A stretch of DNA of 64,000 nucleotides from CAZOEL01 sp964578835 (GCA_964578835.1 CAZOEL010000019.1:23924-87923), one strand, 5' to 3'; positions 34,216 to 43,793 are shown, numbered from the stretch's first letter. The notes: generated by a model not told the origin, from the sequence alone. Made by a program: numbers and translations.

Positions 34216-36168
34216 CTATGTCGTGAGCTCTGAAATCCCTTCAAAGTAGTCCAGGGATTCGGGATTCGCCAGAGCATCCCGGTTTTTGACCTCTCTGCGA
34301 TGAACGATATTGCGCACTGCAAGCTCCACTTTTTTGCCGCTGATGGTGTAAGGGATGTCGGGAACAGAGATTATTTTCGCCGGGACATGTCGAGGCGTGG
34401 CGTTACGGCGAATGGCGGCTTTGATACTCCCAAACAGGTCTTCGTCAAGCTCGCAGCCTTCTCGCAACTTGACGAAGAGGATGATTCGAACGTCGTCGTT
34501 CCAGTCCTGACCAATCGCCAAGCTATCGAGGATTTCGGGGAAGCTTTCAACCTGCCTGTAGATCTCGGCGGTTCCTATGCGGACGCCGCCCGGATTGAGG
34601 GTTGCGTCCGAACGACCGTATACGATAACGCCCCCATGCTCGGTGATCTCTATGTAATCCCCATGGCTCCAAACCCTGGGAAAGGCGTCAAAGTAGGCGT
34701 TTCGATATTTTTGTCCGTCTGCGTCGTTCCAGAAATGGATGGGCATGGATGGGGCCGCAGCGCTGCACACCAATTCGCCTTTCTCTCCGATTACAGACCT
34801 GCCGCGCTCATCGTAAGCCTCAACTTTCATACCTAATCCCCTGCATTGAAGCTCTCCGGCGTATACCGGCGCCGTTGGGTTTCCGAGGGCAAAGCACGAT
34901 ATGATGTCGGTTCCCCCCGAGATGGAAGAAAGAACGATATCGCTTTTGATGTCTCGGTAGACGTATTCGAAGCTTTCTGCGGAAAGTGGGGAGCCGGTGG
35001 AAAGAACAGCCTTGAGGCCCTCCAGGTTGAAGGCGCCTTTCGGTTTGACGCCCGCTTTTTCAATTGCGCCAAGGTATTTGGCGCTTGTTCCGAAGATGGT
35101 TACCTGTTCGTCCTGCGCAAGCCGCCAGAGAGAGTTAGGGGAGGTATAAAAGGGCGAGCCGTCATAGAGGAGCGCGCGGGCGCCGAGCGCCAGGGAGCTT
35201 ACGAGCCAGTTCCACATCATCCAGCCGCAGGTCGTGTAGTAGAAGATGGTGTCTTCCGGCTTTACGTCCGTGTGGAGGCTTAATTCCTTTAAATGCTGGA
35301 CGAGCGTTCCTGCGGCGCTGTGAACGATGCACTTGGGAACGCCCGTTGTTCCGGAAGAGTACATGATGTACAGGGGATGACTTGCGGGAAGTTGCTCGAA
35401 CGGCGCCTCGAGCGCTTCGTTTGCTGAAATGAAATCCTCGAAAAGGATTCCTTTGGGAACGCGCTCCGGGTCAGGGTTGGGCTCGGTGTAAGGAATCACT
35501 ACCACGCGCTCGAGACTTGGAATTTCCTTTGCGATTTCTCCAATGGTAGAGAGGGAGTCGAACTGCTTGCCGCCATAGGCGTATCCGTTTGCCGTGAAAA
35601 GTACGCGTGGAGCAATCTGTCCAAACCTGTCCACCACGCCTTTGGCTCCAAAATCCGGCGAGCATGAGGACCAGACAGCGCCGATGCTTGTAGTCGCAAG
35701 CATCGCCACCACGGTTTCGATCAGGTTCGGCATGAAGCCCGCAACGCGGTCGCCCGCCTTGATTCCGATTCCTCGCAGAGAGGAAGCGAGACGGACAACC
35801 TGTTCGTAGAGCGCGGCATAAGTGATGCTTACGGTCGGCGCGCCTTCTCCCTTGAAGCTCAGGGCAATGCGATCATCCCTGCGTCGGAGCAAATTTTCGG
35901 CGAAATTCAGCCTCGCTCCTTCAAACCATCTGGCGCCGGGCATTCTGGTTACGTTGTCTACCACCCGGTCGTAACGCCTGCTGCATTTTACTTCCGAAAA
36001 GTCCCATATTGCTTCCCAGAATTGAGGAATTTCCTCGATCGACCACTGGTAGAGATCGTTGTAATCGGCAAAAGACTTGCCATAACGATCATTCACATAG
36101 AGCATGAATCGGCGCATATTGGAGCTTGCGACGCGCTCTTCGGACGGTTGCCAAAGCAGATTTCTCAT
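34216..36168 (-). CDS. Acetoacetyl-CoA synthetase
   Basis: A 650-residue adenylate-forming acid-CoA ligase that activates acetoacetate. It begins LLWQPSEERVASSNMRRF and contains FAENLL, the AMP-binding loop YIMYSSGTTGVPKCIVHSAA, TTCGWMMWN, GGTDI, and the C-terminal lysine motif PYTISGKKVEL. N-terminal features separate it from acetyl-CoA synthetase. It may serve ketone-body or butyrate-type metabolism. AAGGGGAA precedes ATG 36168. Confidence 0.93.
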   Translation of the reverse strand: MRNLLWQPSEERVASSNMRRFMLYVNDRYGKSFADYNDLYQWSIEEIPQFWEAIWDFSEVKCSRRYDRVVDNVTRMPGARWFEGARLNFAENLLRRRDDRIALSFKGEGAPTVSITYAALYEQVVRLASSLRGIGIKAGDRVAGFMPNLIETVVAMLATTSIGAVWSSCSPDFGAKGVVDRFGQIAPRVLFTANGYAYGGKQFDSLSTIGEIAKEIPSLERVVVIPYTEPNPDPERVPKGILFEDFISANEALEAPFEQLPASHPLYIMYSSGTTGVPKCIVHSAAGTLVQHLKELSLHTDVKPEDTIFYYTTCGWMMWNWLVSSLALGARALLYDGSPFYTSPNSLWRLAQDEQVTIFGTSAKYLGAIEKAGVKPKGAFNLEGLKAVLSTGSPLSAESFEYVYRDIKSDIVLSSISGGTDIISCFALGNPTAPVYAGELQCRGLGMKVEAYDERGRSVIGEKGELVCSAAAPSMPIHFWNDADGQKYRNAYFDAFPRVWSHGDYIEITEHGGVIVYGRSDATLNPGGVRIGTAEIYRQVESFPEILDSLAIGQDWNDDVRIILFVKLREGCELDEDLFGSIKAAIRRNATPRHVPAKIISVPDIPYTISGKKVELAVRNIVHRREVKNRDALANPESLDYFEGISELTT

Positions 36169-36234
36169 CGGTTCCCCTTGTTCTCGATGAAAAGTAACAA
36201 CGATCCAAATATTTATCCAGGGAAGAAGCGTGTT

Positions 36235-36810
36235 CTATCTGGGATTTACGTCATACAAGCCGATCGCATTCGGTGAGTAGCCCTCGAGCTCATCGGCCGA
36301 TCTTCCCAGAACCTCGGCTACGTCAAAGATTTGCTTTCCTTCCTTTTGTTCCGAGAAATCCATGACCAAGCCCAGGAATCTCGACTGAGCGCCCCTCAGT
36401 TCGGATAATAAGATCAGACGGCGAATTTCCATCGCATTGCAGCGTTGCGTCAGGGAGAGATATCTAGCGAATAGCCCCTCCCAGGGCGCTCCCCATCTAT
36501 TGATCCATTCCCCGTCGGCATCTCTGGCCTCCAACAGGGAGAGGGCGTCGTCTTCGGGATTGTCGCTCGTTGATGACTGTTCGATGATTTTTTCCATCTC
36601 GGACCAACCGGGTTGACGGTACAAAGAGACGGTGTCCTGACGGAGCTCTTCAAATCTACTGTAGAATTCATCTACTTGTCTGATTAATTGGTCGAGCGCG
36701 GCGTTTGCTTCCTCAAGCCTTATGCCCGCCTCGGGTTTTCGCATGGGAGCCGTTGCGCAGCCGATCAGGCTGATTGCAAGCAGAAAAGATGCTGCAAAGG
36801 TGCGTTTCAT
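36235..36810 (-). CDS. Putative lipoprotein, 191 aa
   Basis: A signal peptide with lipobox LIGC (Cys18) predicts lipid attachment. The mature part is helical and acidic, possibly coiled coil (EEANAALDQLIRQVDEFYSR), with no recognised domain. It lies 66 bp upstream of the acetoacetyl-CoA synthetase gene on the same strand. Function unknown. Confidence 0.75.
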   Translation of the reverse strand: MKRTFAASFLLAISLIGCATAPMRKPEAGIRLEEANAALDQLIRQVDEFYSRFEELRQDTVSLYRQPGWSEMEKIIEQSSTSDNPEDDALSLLEARDADGEWINRWGAPWEGLFARYLSLTQRCNAMEIRRLILLSELRGAQSRFLGLVMDFSEQKEGKQIFDVAEVLGRSADELEGYSPNAIGLYDVNPR

Positions 36811-37067
36811 GAATATCTCTCCTCAATCAAGTATTTTGTAATTGCATACGAGCAAAAATAGAACTATTCGATCAAGCTGCGATTTGCAATATATGAATGT
36901 TACGGGTCGTGGGGAATGAAAAGCACTGGAGGACGGCGCGCCTCGCCGCCTCTTGCCGCTTAGGGCGCAAGAGCTTAAGAAGGCTGTGTTTCTTGACTCT
37001 TTCCAGTCGTAACACTAAGTTTTTGGATAACTATGCATTGTTTGCAAGGAACCTTAAGGAGAAAAGA

Positions 37068-37550
37068 ATGAGGAAAGTTGAAAATGGCAGCTCTATAAAG
37101 ATATGCTACACGGGCAGGCTTGAAAATGGCGAGGTCTTCGATCGCACCGATAGCTGCCAGCCTCTGGCTATTGTCATCGGAGCGGGAGAGATGGTCCAAG
37201 GCCTGGAAGATGCGCTGATTGGCATGGGGCAGAATGAGAAGAAGACGGTTTCGCTATCTCCTGACGAGGCGTTTGGCGTCAGAGACGAACGACTGATGCG
37301 GACCCTCCTGAGGTCAAACTTTCCCTCTGACTATCAGCCGGAGATAGGAAGCATTGTGGCTATGAAGACCCCGCATGGCGAGCAGCTTCCCGGCGTCATA
37401 ACAGAGCTGGATGGCGAATATGTCAAGGTCGATTTCAACCACCCGCTTGCCGGTAAACCCGTTGTCTACGAAGTTGAAATTGCGGAGATCGCCGATCCGT
37501 CAGATCCTTTGACTTCTGCATGCGAATCCGGTTGCTGCTGCTCCTCCTGA
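37068..37550 (+). CDS. SlyD-like FKBP peptidyl-prolyl isomerase
   Basis: A 160-residue chaperone/isomerase: FKBP half (KICYTGRLENGEVFDRT, GAGEMVQGLEDALIGM), the inserted flap domain (SPDEAFGVRD to VKVDFNHPLAGKP), and a cysteine-rich tail CESGCCCSS that could bind Ni or Zn as the SlyD tail does. ATG 37068 follows AAGGAG, so the longer frame from 36897 is rejected. Confidence 0.92.
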   Translation: MRKVENGSSIKICYTGRLENGEVFDRTDSCQPLAIVIGAGEMVQGLEDALIGMGQNEKKTVSLSPDEAFGVRDERLMRTLLRSNFPSDYQPEIGSIVAMKTPHGEQLPGVITELDGEYVKVDFNHPLAGKPVVYEVEIAEIADPSDPLTSACESGCCCSS

Positions 37551-37575
37551 ATTTTTCCTCCCCTCAAAAAATAAC

Positions 37576-37609
37576 GAACAAAGCCAATGCGAACAGCTTG
37601 GCTTTGTTC
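37576..37609 (+). terminator. Hairpin after the FKBP gene
   Basis: Perfect 12-bp stem GAACAAAGCCAA/TTGGCTTTGTTC, 10-nt loop, 25 bp after the stop. No long T-run. Confidence 0.6.
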
Positions 37610-38020
37610 CCGCTTTTGCGCCGCTTAGCTGAATAGATTTACCGTGGAGCTTCCCTCTGTTCACTTACTCTCCGATGCGCCCTTTCAGTTTGATCACGAA
37701 GGGAGAGGGTTCCGTTGTTTCGGCATTGAAGCGCTTTGGGGTTGAAATGAATGCAGGAAGAAGATGAGACTCTTCAAAAGGCAAAGTTCATAGATGCCCG
37801 ATCGCCTTATGGAAATATTCGTTCAGCCGTTGGCGGCGGTTACGCTGCGGAGAACTGTTCCGTATATAGCTTGCAACATATGGACTATTATTGACAAAGA
37901 CCTCCTTGCTATCAATCTTTATAGTTAGATATGCGGATTTTACGAGTGTCTATTACCGAGTTTGAAGCTTTCAGACTTTTTCATGAGCATGGAGCTGATA
38001 CCATAGATGGAGGTTAAGTC
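37610..38020. other. Intergenic stretch, nothing identified
   Basis: No open frame of note. It becomes AT-rich near 37870-37950, where the promoter of the DUF1328 gene would be expected. Confidence 0.4.
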
Positions 38021-38194
38021 ATGTTTCTATCCTGGGCATTGATGTTTCTTGTTGTGGCTATAATCGCGGGTGTATTTGGATTTACGGGAATTGCCGGAAC
38101 TGCGGCGTGGATTGCGCAGGTGTTGTTCGTCGTTTTCCTCGTGGCGTTCCTGGTGTCGCTATTCTTCGGTCGTCGAACGCCACCGGTAGCCTGA
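38021..38194 (+). CDS. DUF1328 small membrane protein, 57 aa
   Basis: ATG 38021 after GGAGG, TGA 38192-38194. The sequence MFLSWALMFLVVAIIAGVFG followed by FTGIAGTAAWIAQVLF and a short basic tail is the standard DUF1328/YtjA pattern of two membrane helices. Such genes often respond to stress. Function unknown. Confidence 0.88.
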   Translation: MFLSWALMFLVVAIIAGVFGFTGIAGTAAWIAQVLFVVFLVAFLVSLFFGRRTPPVA

Positions 38195-38206
38195 CGAAAT
38201 TAAAAT

Positions 38207-38240
38207 GAAGGGCTCTGGAAGCAACCCCCCAGAGCCCTTC
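38207..38240. terminator. Bidirectional hairpin between convergent genes
   Basis: 12-bp perfect stem GAAGGGCTCTGG/CCAGAGCCCTTC between the DUF1328 gene and the gene ending at 38262. Confidence 0.7.
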
Positions 38241-38261
38241 TGGAAGCGCGCTTCGAAGCGG

Positions 38262-38477
38262 TCAGGCGTTAGTTTTTTTCACAAAGATTTTTGCGCCGGG
38301 ATGTAATGCGCCGCCGAGCCCAATCCGGAATCCGCGCTCGTCTTCTATGACGATATCGCCTTCTTCCGCAGCCTTGTATATGGCGTAGTCATAAGCAATG
38401 AGAGCGTGCTTGACTGCCATTCCGCGATAGATGGAGACAGCTGCTCCGTTAACGAATACTGTAATTTTGTCGGCCAT
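38262..38477 (-). CDS. Small hypothetical protein linked to a 5'-nucleotidase
   Basis: 71 residues (MADKITVFVNGAAVSIYRGM at the start), suggestive of a small beta-grasp (ThiS/ferredoxin-like) fold but with no Cys cluster and no C-terminal GG. Its ATG immediately follows the stop of the 5'-nucleotidase gene (TAAATG), so the two are translationally coupled. Function unknown. Confidence 0.75.
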   Translation of the reverse strand: MADKITVFVNGAAVSIYRGMAVKHALIAYDYAIYKAAEEGDIVIEDERGFRIGLGGALHPGAKIFVKKTNA

Positions 38478-39995
38478 TTATCTTAGGAAGCCTATCCTGT
38501 TCTCAAGCTTTGGATTTACGGGAGAATTAGCCTCAAGATATTTTATGAAAACGTCTCTAAGGTTGTCTCCGTATAGAATGTTCTTGCCCTCTTTCAGCGC
38601 GTCCAGCCCGTCTCCGCCCGCAGCCATGAAATCATTTACCGTAACTCTATAGTACTTTGCAGGGTCTAGAGGCTCATCCTTGATCGTTGCTTTGACAACT
38701 CTCGATCCCACGGGCTTTTTGATGTCATATTCCACCGATATTCCAGAGACCTGCACAATCCTGCGCTCCATAAGGGCGTTCTTTTCCAACGTTTCCAGTA
38801 TATGACTTCCGGATAGGTCCATGGTGACAAGGATATTGTCGAAGGGAAGAACGCTATAGGCTCCTTCAAGCGTTACCTTTCCTTTTGGAAGGTCCGCCCT
38901 TATTCCTCCCCCATTTTGGAGGGCGATGTCTGAGCCCGTGGCTTGGCGCATGCTGTCCGCAATAAGGTTTCCTATGTTCGACTCATCGAAATCGCTCCTC
39001 ATCAAGTCGACCGATGTTGCGCCGATTTCTTTGGAAAACTCTTCCTTGATCTGGTCGTTATACCTGGCGACGATTCGTGACGCCTCCTCGTCGAAAGGAG
39101 CCTCAGGGGCGGCGGAGACCAGCTTCAACGCATTCCTTTTTGTGTGCTCGATTATCTTATTGGCGCCGGGTTCGATCAGAAGCTCGAGATCTCCCAGGTA
39201 CAAGCCATAATAGCCCGCCTGGGCAATGATGACCCCGTTTTCCACCAGTGGGTCGGACACGACGGTGTGGCTGTGTCCGCCAACGATGATATCGATGCCG
39301 CGCACGCGGCGGGCGAGATCTCTGTCCGCTTCCAATCCAAGATGAGATAGCACGATTATCAGGTCTGCACGCTCGCTTTTCACTTGCTCGATCAACCCGG
39401 GCAGGACTTCAACCGGGTCGGACACGATCAGGCCGGCGACATTGGAAGGCTTGGTCGCAATTGGAGTCTCAGGGGTGGTCAGGCCGATGACGGCGATCCT
39501 CAAGCCTTTTCGCGAAAGGATAGTGTAAGGCTTGACTCCGGGAAGATACTCTCCTCTGACGTCTTTGATGTTTGCCGAAAGGAACGGGAATGCAGCCGAG
39601 GACCGAAGCGCCTGCAGGGTCTCCTGCCCCCAGTCGAATTCGTGGTTGCCCAGGGTCATTGCATCGAACCTCAGGTAATTCATGATCTCTATTACAGGCT
39701 GACCTTTGAAAACATTTGAAAGCGGGGTACCCTGGAACATGTCGCCGGCAGAAAGGAGTAAGGTTCCATCAGGATTTTCGCTCCTTGCCGTCTCGATCAT
39801 TCGAGCCAGGTATGCGGCGCCGCTCGAGGGAGTGTTTTCGTTAACGCTCTTTTCTATGTAGGGAAGCACTCGGCCATGGGTGTCGTTTACGTGGAGAATC
39901 GTGATGTGCGCGGGCTGCTCGGCGGCGCACACCGCAAAAATCGGCATGAGAAGAAGGATTAAAAAAGGAGGAAATGCTTTCAGAAATCTTTTCAT
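38478..39995 (-). CDS. Periplasmic 5'-nucleotidase / metallophosphatase
   Basis: A 505-residue UshA/YfkN-type enzyme with a signal peptide (cleavage near residue 25). Metallophosphatase motifs are ILHVNDTHGR, LSAGDMFQGTP, LGNHEFDWG, LSHLG and GGHSHT. The C-terminal nucleotide-binding domain has LQNGGGIRADLP and NDFMAAGGDGLDAL. It would release phosphate from extracellular nucleotides for uptake. GGGAGG precedes ATG. It heads a two-gene unit with the small protein downstream. Confidence 0.92.
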   Translation of the reverse strand: MKRFLKAFPPFLILLLMPIFAVCAAEQPAHITILHVNDTHGRVLPYIEKSVNENTPSSGAAYLARMIETARSENPDGTLLLSAGDMFQGTPLSNVFKGQPVIEIMNYLRFDAMTLGNHEFDWGQETLQALRSSAAFPFLSANIKDVRGEYLPGVKPYTILSRKGLRIAVIGLTTPETPIATKPSNVAGLIVSDPVEVLPGLIEQVKSERADLIIVLSHLGLEADRDLARRVRGIDIIVGGHSHTVVSDPLVENGVIIAQAGYYGLYLGDLELLIEPGANKIIEHTKRNALKLVSAAPEAPFDEEASRIVARYNDQIKEEFSKEIGATSVDLMRSDFDESNIGNLIADSMRQATGSDIALQNGGGIRADLPKGKVTLEGAYSVLPFDNILVTMDLSGSHILETLEKNALMERRIVQVSGISVEYDIKKPVGSRVVKATIKDEPLDPAKYYRVTVNDFMAAGGDGLDALKEGKNILYGDNLRDVFIKYLEANSPVNPKLENRIGFLR

Positions 39996-40180
39996 GCAGA
40001 CGACCTCCCTAATGTCGGTGCGAGGCGCGCAAATTGGCGCTGTTGGTCTAGAGCAAATCCGGTCCTCTCCGATCGCGGCTCTCCCGGCCCCTCGGATCGG
40101 ACCTCATACATCGCGGCTTCAGGTGAAGCTTCGTCCTGAAGCTGCAAAGATCATGGCGTGGACAGTACCATTCCGGAGGA

Positions 40181-41077
40181 CTAAACGCCAGCGCCTTTTG
40201 CGTGGCTTTCGCAAGCTACGCATTCTCCCTTTTTAACCGGGGTCTGAATTCGAAGGCAACCGTTCTGCATCAGGTACTCGATCACTTCGCGGGGTATGTT
40301 ATCAAGGCCCAGCAATTCTTCAACCGCGACCTCTCCCTGCTCCAGACGACTCAGCAATCGGTTGTGGAATCTTGTCCGCGTCGAGCGTTGGTGATAGTCC
40401 CGATAAACCAGCGCGGAGCCCAGAAGGGCTATGACGCCCATCATGAGCCAGAAAATCCAATGCTCGATATCGACGTGAAAAGCATCGAGGGAAAGCTTGG
40501 TTCCTATGAAGAAGATGAGCTGGTATGCTAAATCTTCCAGCTTTGGAAGCTTTTCCAAGACCTTGACAAGAAAGCCCGACACCATCCTCAAAGAGATCAT
40601 GCCAAGAATGCCGCCAATCCATACGACAAGCAGCTTATCGCTCATGGCGACCGCCATGGTGATGCTGTCGATGGAAAACGCCACGTCGGTGAGCTCCACC
40701 ATGGCGACGGTTTTCCAGAAGCTGCTTGCCGTCGTTGGCCTCAGTTGATGAGCATCTTCCTTATAGAAGAAGAACATGTGCTTCATGGCGAGATAGATGA
40801 GATATGCGCCTCCGATGAGCTTAAAGATCATCAATCGCATCAGGTAAGTCGCGAAGACGAGCGCCGTGAAGCGGAAAACGAAAGCGCCAACGATCCCGTA
40901 AGTAAGGGCCTTTCGCTGTTGATGCTTGGGAAGGGTGCGAACCAGGATTGCGAGCACCAGTGCATTGTCGACCGAAAGGATGCTTTCGAGTATGGCCAGA
41001 GTGGCAATGGTCAAGGCGTCGGTGACGCCAAAAGAATGGAATTCGTTGACGAGCTCCGTAAGCAGTCCGCTTTCCAT
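40181..41077 (-). CDS. TerC-family integral membrane protein
   Basis: A 298-residue protein with about eight membrane helices and the paired acidic motifs ESILSVDNALVLAILV and VELTDVAFSIDSITMAVAM characteristic of TerC/Alx-like metal (Mn2+ or Ca2+) exporters. The cytoplasmic C-terminal tail ends in a short Cys/His segment (CVACESH). It lies 10 bp downstream of the small membrane protein gene, so probably the same transcript. Confidence 0.9.
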   Translation of the reverse strand: MESGLLTELVNEFHSFGVTDALTIATLAILESILSVDNALVLAILVRTLPKHQQRKALTYGIVGAFVFRFTALVFATYLMRLMIFKLIGGAYLIYLAMKHMFFFYKEDAHQLRPTTASSFWKTVAMVELTDVAFSIDSITMAVAMSDKLLVVWIGGILGMISLRMVSGFLVKVLEKLPKLEDLAYQLIFFIGTKLSLDAFHVDIEHWIFWLMMGVIALLGSALVYRDYHQRSTRTRFHNRLLSRLEQGEVAVEELLGLDNIPREVIEYLMQNGCLRIQTPVKKGECVACESHAKGAGV

Positions 41078-41087
41078 CTGCTCCCCT

Positions 41088-41456
41088 CTACTTCTGCTCC
41101 CTCGAGTTTTCCATATCGGGCTCTCTCAACCGGGCTCTGCAGTGAGGGCATTGATCCGGGTCCAAGATTACGCCGAGGTAATACCTGTCGTGACCTTTAA
41201 TGACCTCGGAGCAAACCGGGCACCGGTACTGCAAAAAGCCTGTAATAGCGAAAATGACGCCTGCCACGAACTGAGCCAGCGCGAGAGCGTACCACCCGTT
41301 CTTGCCGATGCCGAAAAGTATCGGATAGCTGTCCGAGAGTTGCAGGAGAGCAAGGCTCAATGCGATCAAAATCATGCAGAATCCGAAGTTATGGAGCATT
41401 CGTTTTCTGCGGCGCTGGAATTCGGTGATGATGTTCTCTCTCGATGAGCTATTCAT
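41088..41456 (-). CDS. Small membrane protein with C-terminal zinc ribbon
   Basis: 122 residues. Two predicted membrane helices (about 22-40 and 52-72) precede CPVC-x20-CPHC, which would bind Zn. ATG 41456 follows AAAGGGGAG, so the longer frame from 41570 is rejected. It sits directly upstream of the TerC gene (10-bp gap). Unknown function; a regulator or partner of TerC is possible. Confidence 0.75.
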   Translation of the reverse strand: MNSSSRENIITEFQRRRKRMLHNFGFCMILIALSLALLQLSDSYPILFGIGKNGWYALALAQFVAGVIFAITGFLQYRCPVCSEVIKGHDRYYLGVILDPDQCPHCRARLREPDMENSREQK

Positions 41457-41892
41457 TTGCTCCCCTTTATTGCGGCTAATGCGCCGCTGGTCGTTGACAA
41501 GCCGGCGGCTCCGCGCCAAATTACTCGCTATGGGTGGAATGAAGAACCTTCTGTCCAGTATGCGGGTCAACTCGCTTTAGACTCAAACCGCTTATAGCCG
41601 CCCATGACGGAAGGTCGCAATGAAGCATAGGAATAGTAAGCTAACAAGCGGCTAAGAAGCAGATCTTTCTTGGCTTCTGCCCCCTGAGCTCCATCTTCTC
41701 GTATAGGCATGTGAGTCACTCCCGCAGGAGGCGCGACCCTGCTGATCTTTTTTGCGGGACGTGGTTAATCTAAGCCGGATGAAAGGCAGGCGCAAGCAGG
41801 AAGGCGGAAATCAACCCTGTCGTCGAATATGGAAGCGCGCTCGAAAGTTGAACGCGCCCGTCTCGGCGCGTCCTAAATGATCGGGAGCAACC
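41457..41892. other. Divergent intergenic region
   Basis: Separates the minus-strand TerC unit from the plus-strand flavoprotein. No coding frame. Promoters are expected but none is convincing. Confidence 0.4.
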
Positions 41893-43026
41893 ATGGGCAA
41901 ACATCTTGTATTGGCAGGGGCCGGGCATGCGCATATGACTACGCTGGTGAATCTTCGCGACTATATCGAAAAAGGACATCGGGTTACAGTCATAAGTCTC
42001 TCCGAATACCATTACTATTCAGGTATGGGACCGGGAATGCTCTCGGGCTTCTACCGCCCGCGGGAGATCCGGTTTCATATCAAAAAAACTGCGGAAGATC
42101 GCGGTGCTCTGTTCATAAAAGATAAGGTAGTCAGGATTGCGCCTGAGGATCGTCGGTTGATTTTAGCTGGCGGCGGCGAGGTCTTTTATGACGTCGCTTC
42201 TTTCAACACCGGAAGCGGGGTTCCCGTTGAGCCGCTTGCAGCGCCGAACGAGAGGGTCATTCCAGTTAAGCCCATAATCAATCTTTATCATGCGCGCCTC
42301 TCCATAATGAAGGAAATCAAGGAAAAAGAGCTGCAAATTGCTGTTGTCGGCGGAGGGCCGGCCGGAGTTGAAATAGCTGCAAATCTCTGGAAGCTCGTTG
42401 CCGACAGCGGCGGAAGGGCGCGGATATCCCTGATCGGTGGAGAGCGGCTTCTAAAGGATGCTCCGCAGAGCGTCCGCCGCTATGCTATTGAATCGCTGAC
42501 GGCGAGAGGCGTTGAAGTTCTTGAAAGTGTCAGGGCCGAATCGATCAAGGATGGACGCATCTCGTTGCGGGACGAGGAGAGCTTGCCCTATGACTACGCG
42601 TTCATTGCAACAGGGGTGCGGCCTTCTTCGCTTTTTAGAGATTCCGGCCTTCCTTCGGCCTCTGACGGGGCAATGATCGTCGATCGGCATCTTCGCTCCA
42701 TCGCTCGCCCGGAGCTTTTCGGCGGCGGGGACTGTGTCGAGTTCAAAGGTCATTCCCTTGCAAAAGTGGGCGTCTATGCAGTCCGGGAAAATCCCATTCT
42801 CCATTACAACCTCATGGCTGTTCTCGATGGGAGGCGCCTCGAGGCTTTTGACCCTGGCGGAAGCTATATGCTGATAATGAACATGGGGAATGGAAAGGGC
42901 ATTGCCTGGAAAAATAACTGGGTGATCGAGGGCCGCATATCTTTTCTCCTGAAGAATTACATAGACAAACGCTTCATGAGGAAATTTCAGACGTCTGGAG
43001 AGCTTCAGGAATCAAACGAAGAATAG
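41893..43026 (+). CDS. NDH-2-like FAD/NAD(P)-dependent oxidoreductase
   Basis: A 377-residue two-dinucleotide-binding-domain flavoprotein with an FAD Rossmann GAGHAHMTTL, an NAD(P) Rossmann VVGGGPAGVEIA, FIATGVRPS, and the second FAD signature LFGGGDCVEF. It resembles type II NADH dehydrogenases and the related family found N-terminal to SelD. The C-terminus (IEGRISFLLKNYIDKRFM) could be membrane associated. Likely an NADH:quinone-type or sulfide:quinone-like reductase; the acceptor is unknown. Confidence 0.85.
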   Translation: MGKHLVLAGAGHAHMTTLVNLRDYIEKGHRVTVISLSEYHYYSGMGPGMLSGFYRPREIRFHIKKTAEDRGALFIKDKVVRIAPEDRRLILAGGGEVFYDVASFNTGSGVPVEPLAAPNERVIPVKPIINLYHARLSIMKEIKEKELQIAVVGGGPAGVEIAANLWKLVADSGGRARISLIGGERLLKDAPQSVRRYAIESLTARGVEVLESVRAESIKDGRISLRDEESLPYDYAFIATGVRPSSLFRDSGLPSASDGAMIVDRHLRSIARPELFGGGDCVEFKGHSLAKVGVYAVRENPILHYNLMAVLDGRRLEAFDPGGSYMLIMNMGNGKGIAWKNNWVIEGRISFLLKNYIDKRFMRKFQTSGELQESNEE

Positions 43027-43035
43027 ATGACGCCT

Positions 43036-43055
43036 CAGGGCAATCGCATCAAATT
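43036..43055. repeat. Possible solitary ISAs1-type terminal repeat
   Basis: CAGGGCAATCGCATCAAATT resembles the left end of the ISAs1 element at 63177 (CAGGGCTATTGCATCAAAAT). No transposase coding follows here. Confidence 0.35.
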
Positions 43056-43154
43056 GGACTCAACAGAAGGTTTCCAGAGGTTTGCGAACCACTGAATATT
43101 GAAGCGTGGAATCGGGTAGGAGGAGGGGGCACCCGGCATTCCTACCGCGACCTA

Positions 43155-43182
43155 TTGCAAAACACATAAGCATGAATATAAT
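43155..43182 (+). promoter_or_regulatory. Sigma-70-type promoter of the BON lipoprotein gene
   Basis: TTGCAA (43155-43160), 16-bp spacer, TATAAT (43177-43182). Confidence 0.55.
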
Positions 43183-43304
43183 AGCTCACAAGATTTTCGG
43201 GACCAGACGGCATCTACAGATGCTGTAGGCGTTCGAAAAGGCCTATCTATGTTCCGACCTGGGATAGCGAGCCTCACCAACATTAAACCTTGAAAGGAGC
43301 CATT

Positions 43305-43607
43305 ATGAAAGTACGTTTTTTTTCCATAGCCCTTCTGCTCATGCTTGCTTTGATCACTGCCGCATGCGGTACAAACGAGAAAACTGTGGTTGATGACACG
43401 GCTATCACCGCTGCCGTTAAGACAGACCTCGCAAGCGACGTTGCTTTGAAGAGCATTGCGACGATCGAGGTAAACACAACGAATGGCGTCGTGACTCTGG
43501 CTGGGCAAGTGCCCAGCGCCCAGGAGAAGAGTGCAGCCGAGAAGGTCGTCAGGTCAGTGAATGGTGTGAAGGACGTCAAGAACAACCTACAGGTGCAAAC
43601 AAAATAG
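43305..43607 (+). CDS. BON-domain lipoprotein, 100 aa
   Basis: Signal peptide with lipobox (LITAAC, Cys21), then a single BON domain (DTAITAAVKTDLASDVALKS, VNTTNGVVTLAGQV, KSAAEKVVRSVNGVKDVKNN). OsmY/DolP-like BON proteins act at the outer membrane during envelope or osmotic stress. ATG 43305 follows AAAGGAG. An intrinsic terminator follows at 43729. Confidence 0.9.
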   Translation: MKVRFFSIALLLMLALITAACGTNEKTVVDDTAITAAVKTDLASDVALKSIATIEVNTTNGVVTLAGQVPSAQEKSAAEKVVRSVNGVKDVKNNLQVQTK

Positions 43608-43728
43608 CTGTCAACCATTGAAACAGTATAGGCATGGTACCTCCAATAGCGGGAGGGGGAGGCGCAAGAATCGAGACCAAGCGCTCGGAATGAGGGCATT
43701 AAAAGAAAGCAAGTCCATACAAAACCGT

Positions 43729-43757
43729 AACCCCTCCCGGAAAACGGGAAGGGTTTT
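43729..43757 (+). terminator. Intrinsic terminator
   Basis: AACCCCTCCCG/CGGGAAGGGTT-type stem with loop GAAAA and a TTTTTT tail. Confidence 0.75.
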
Positions 43758-43793
43758 TTCTTATGGGATTGCTTTGATAATGGATGAAGAGGT

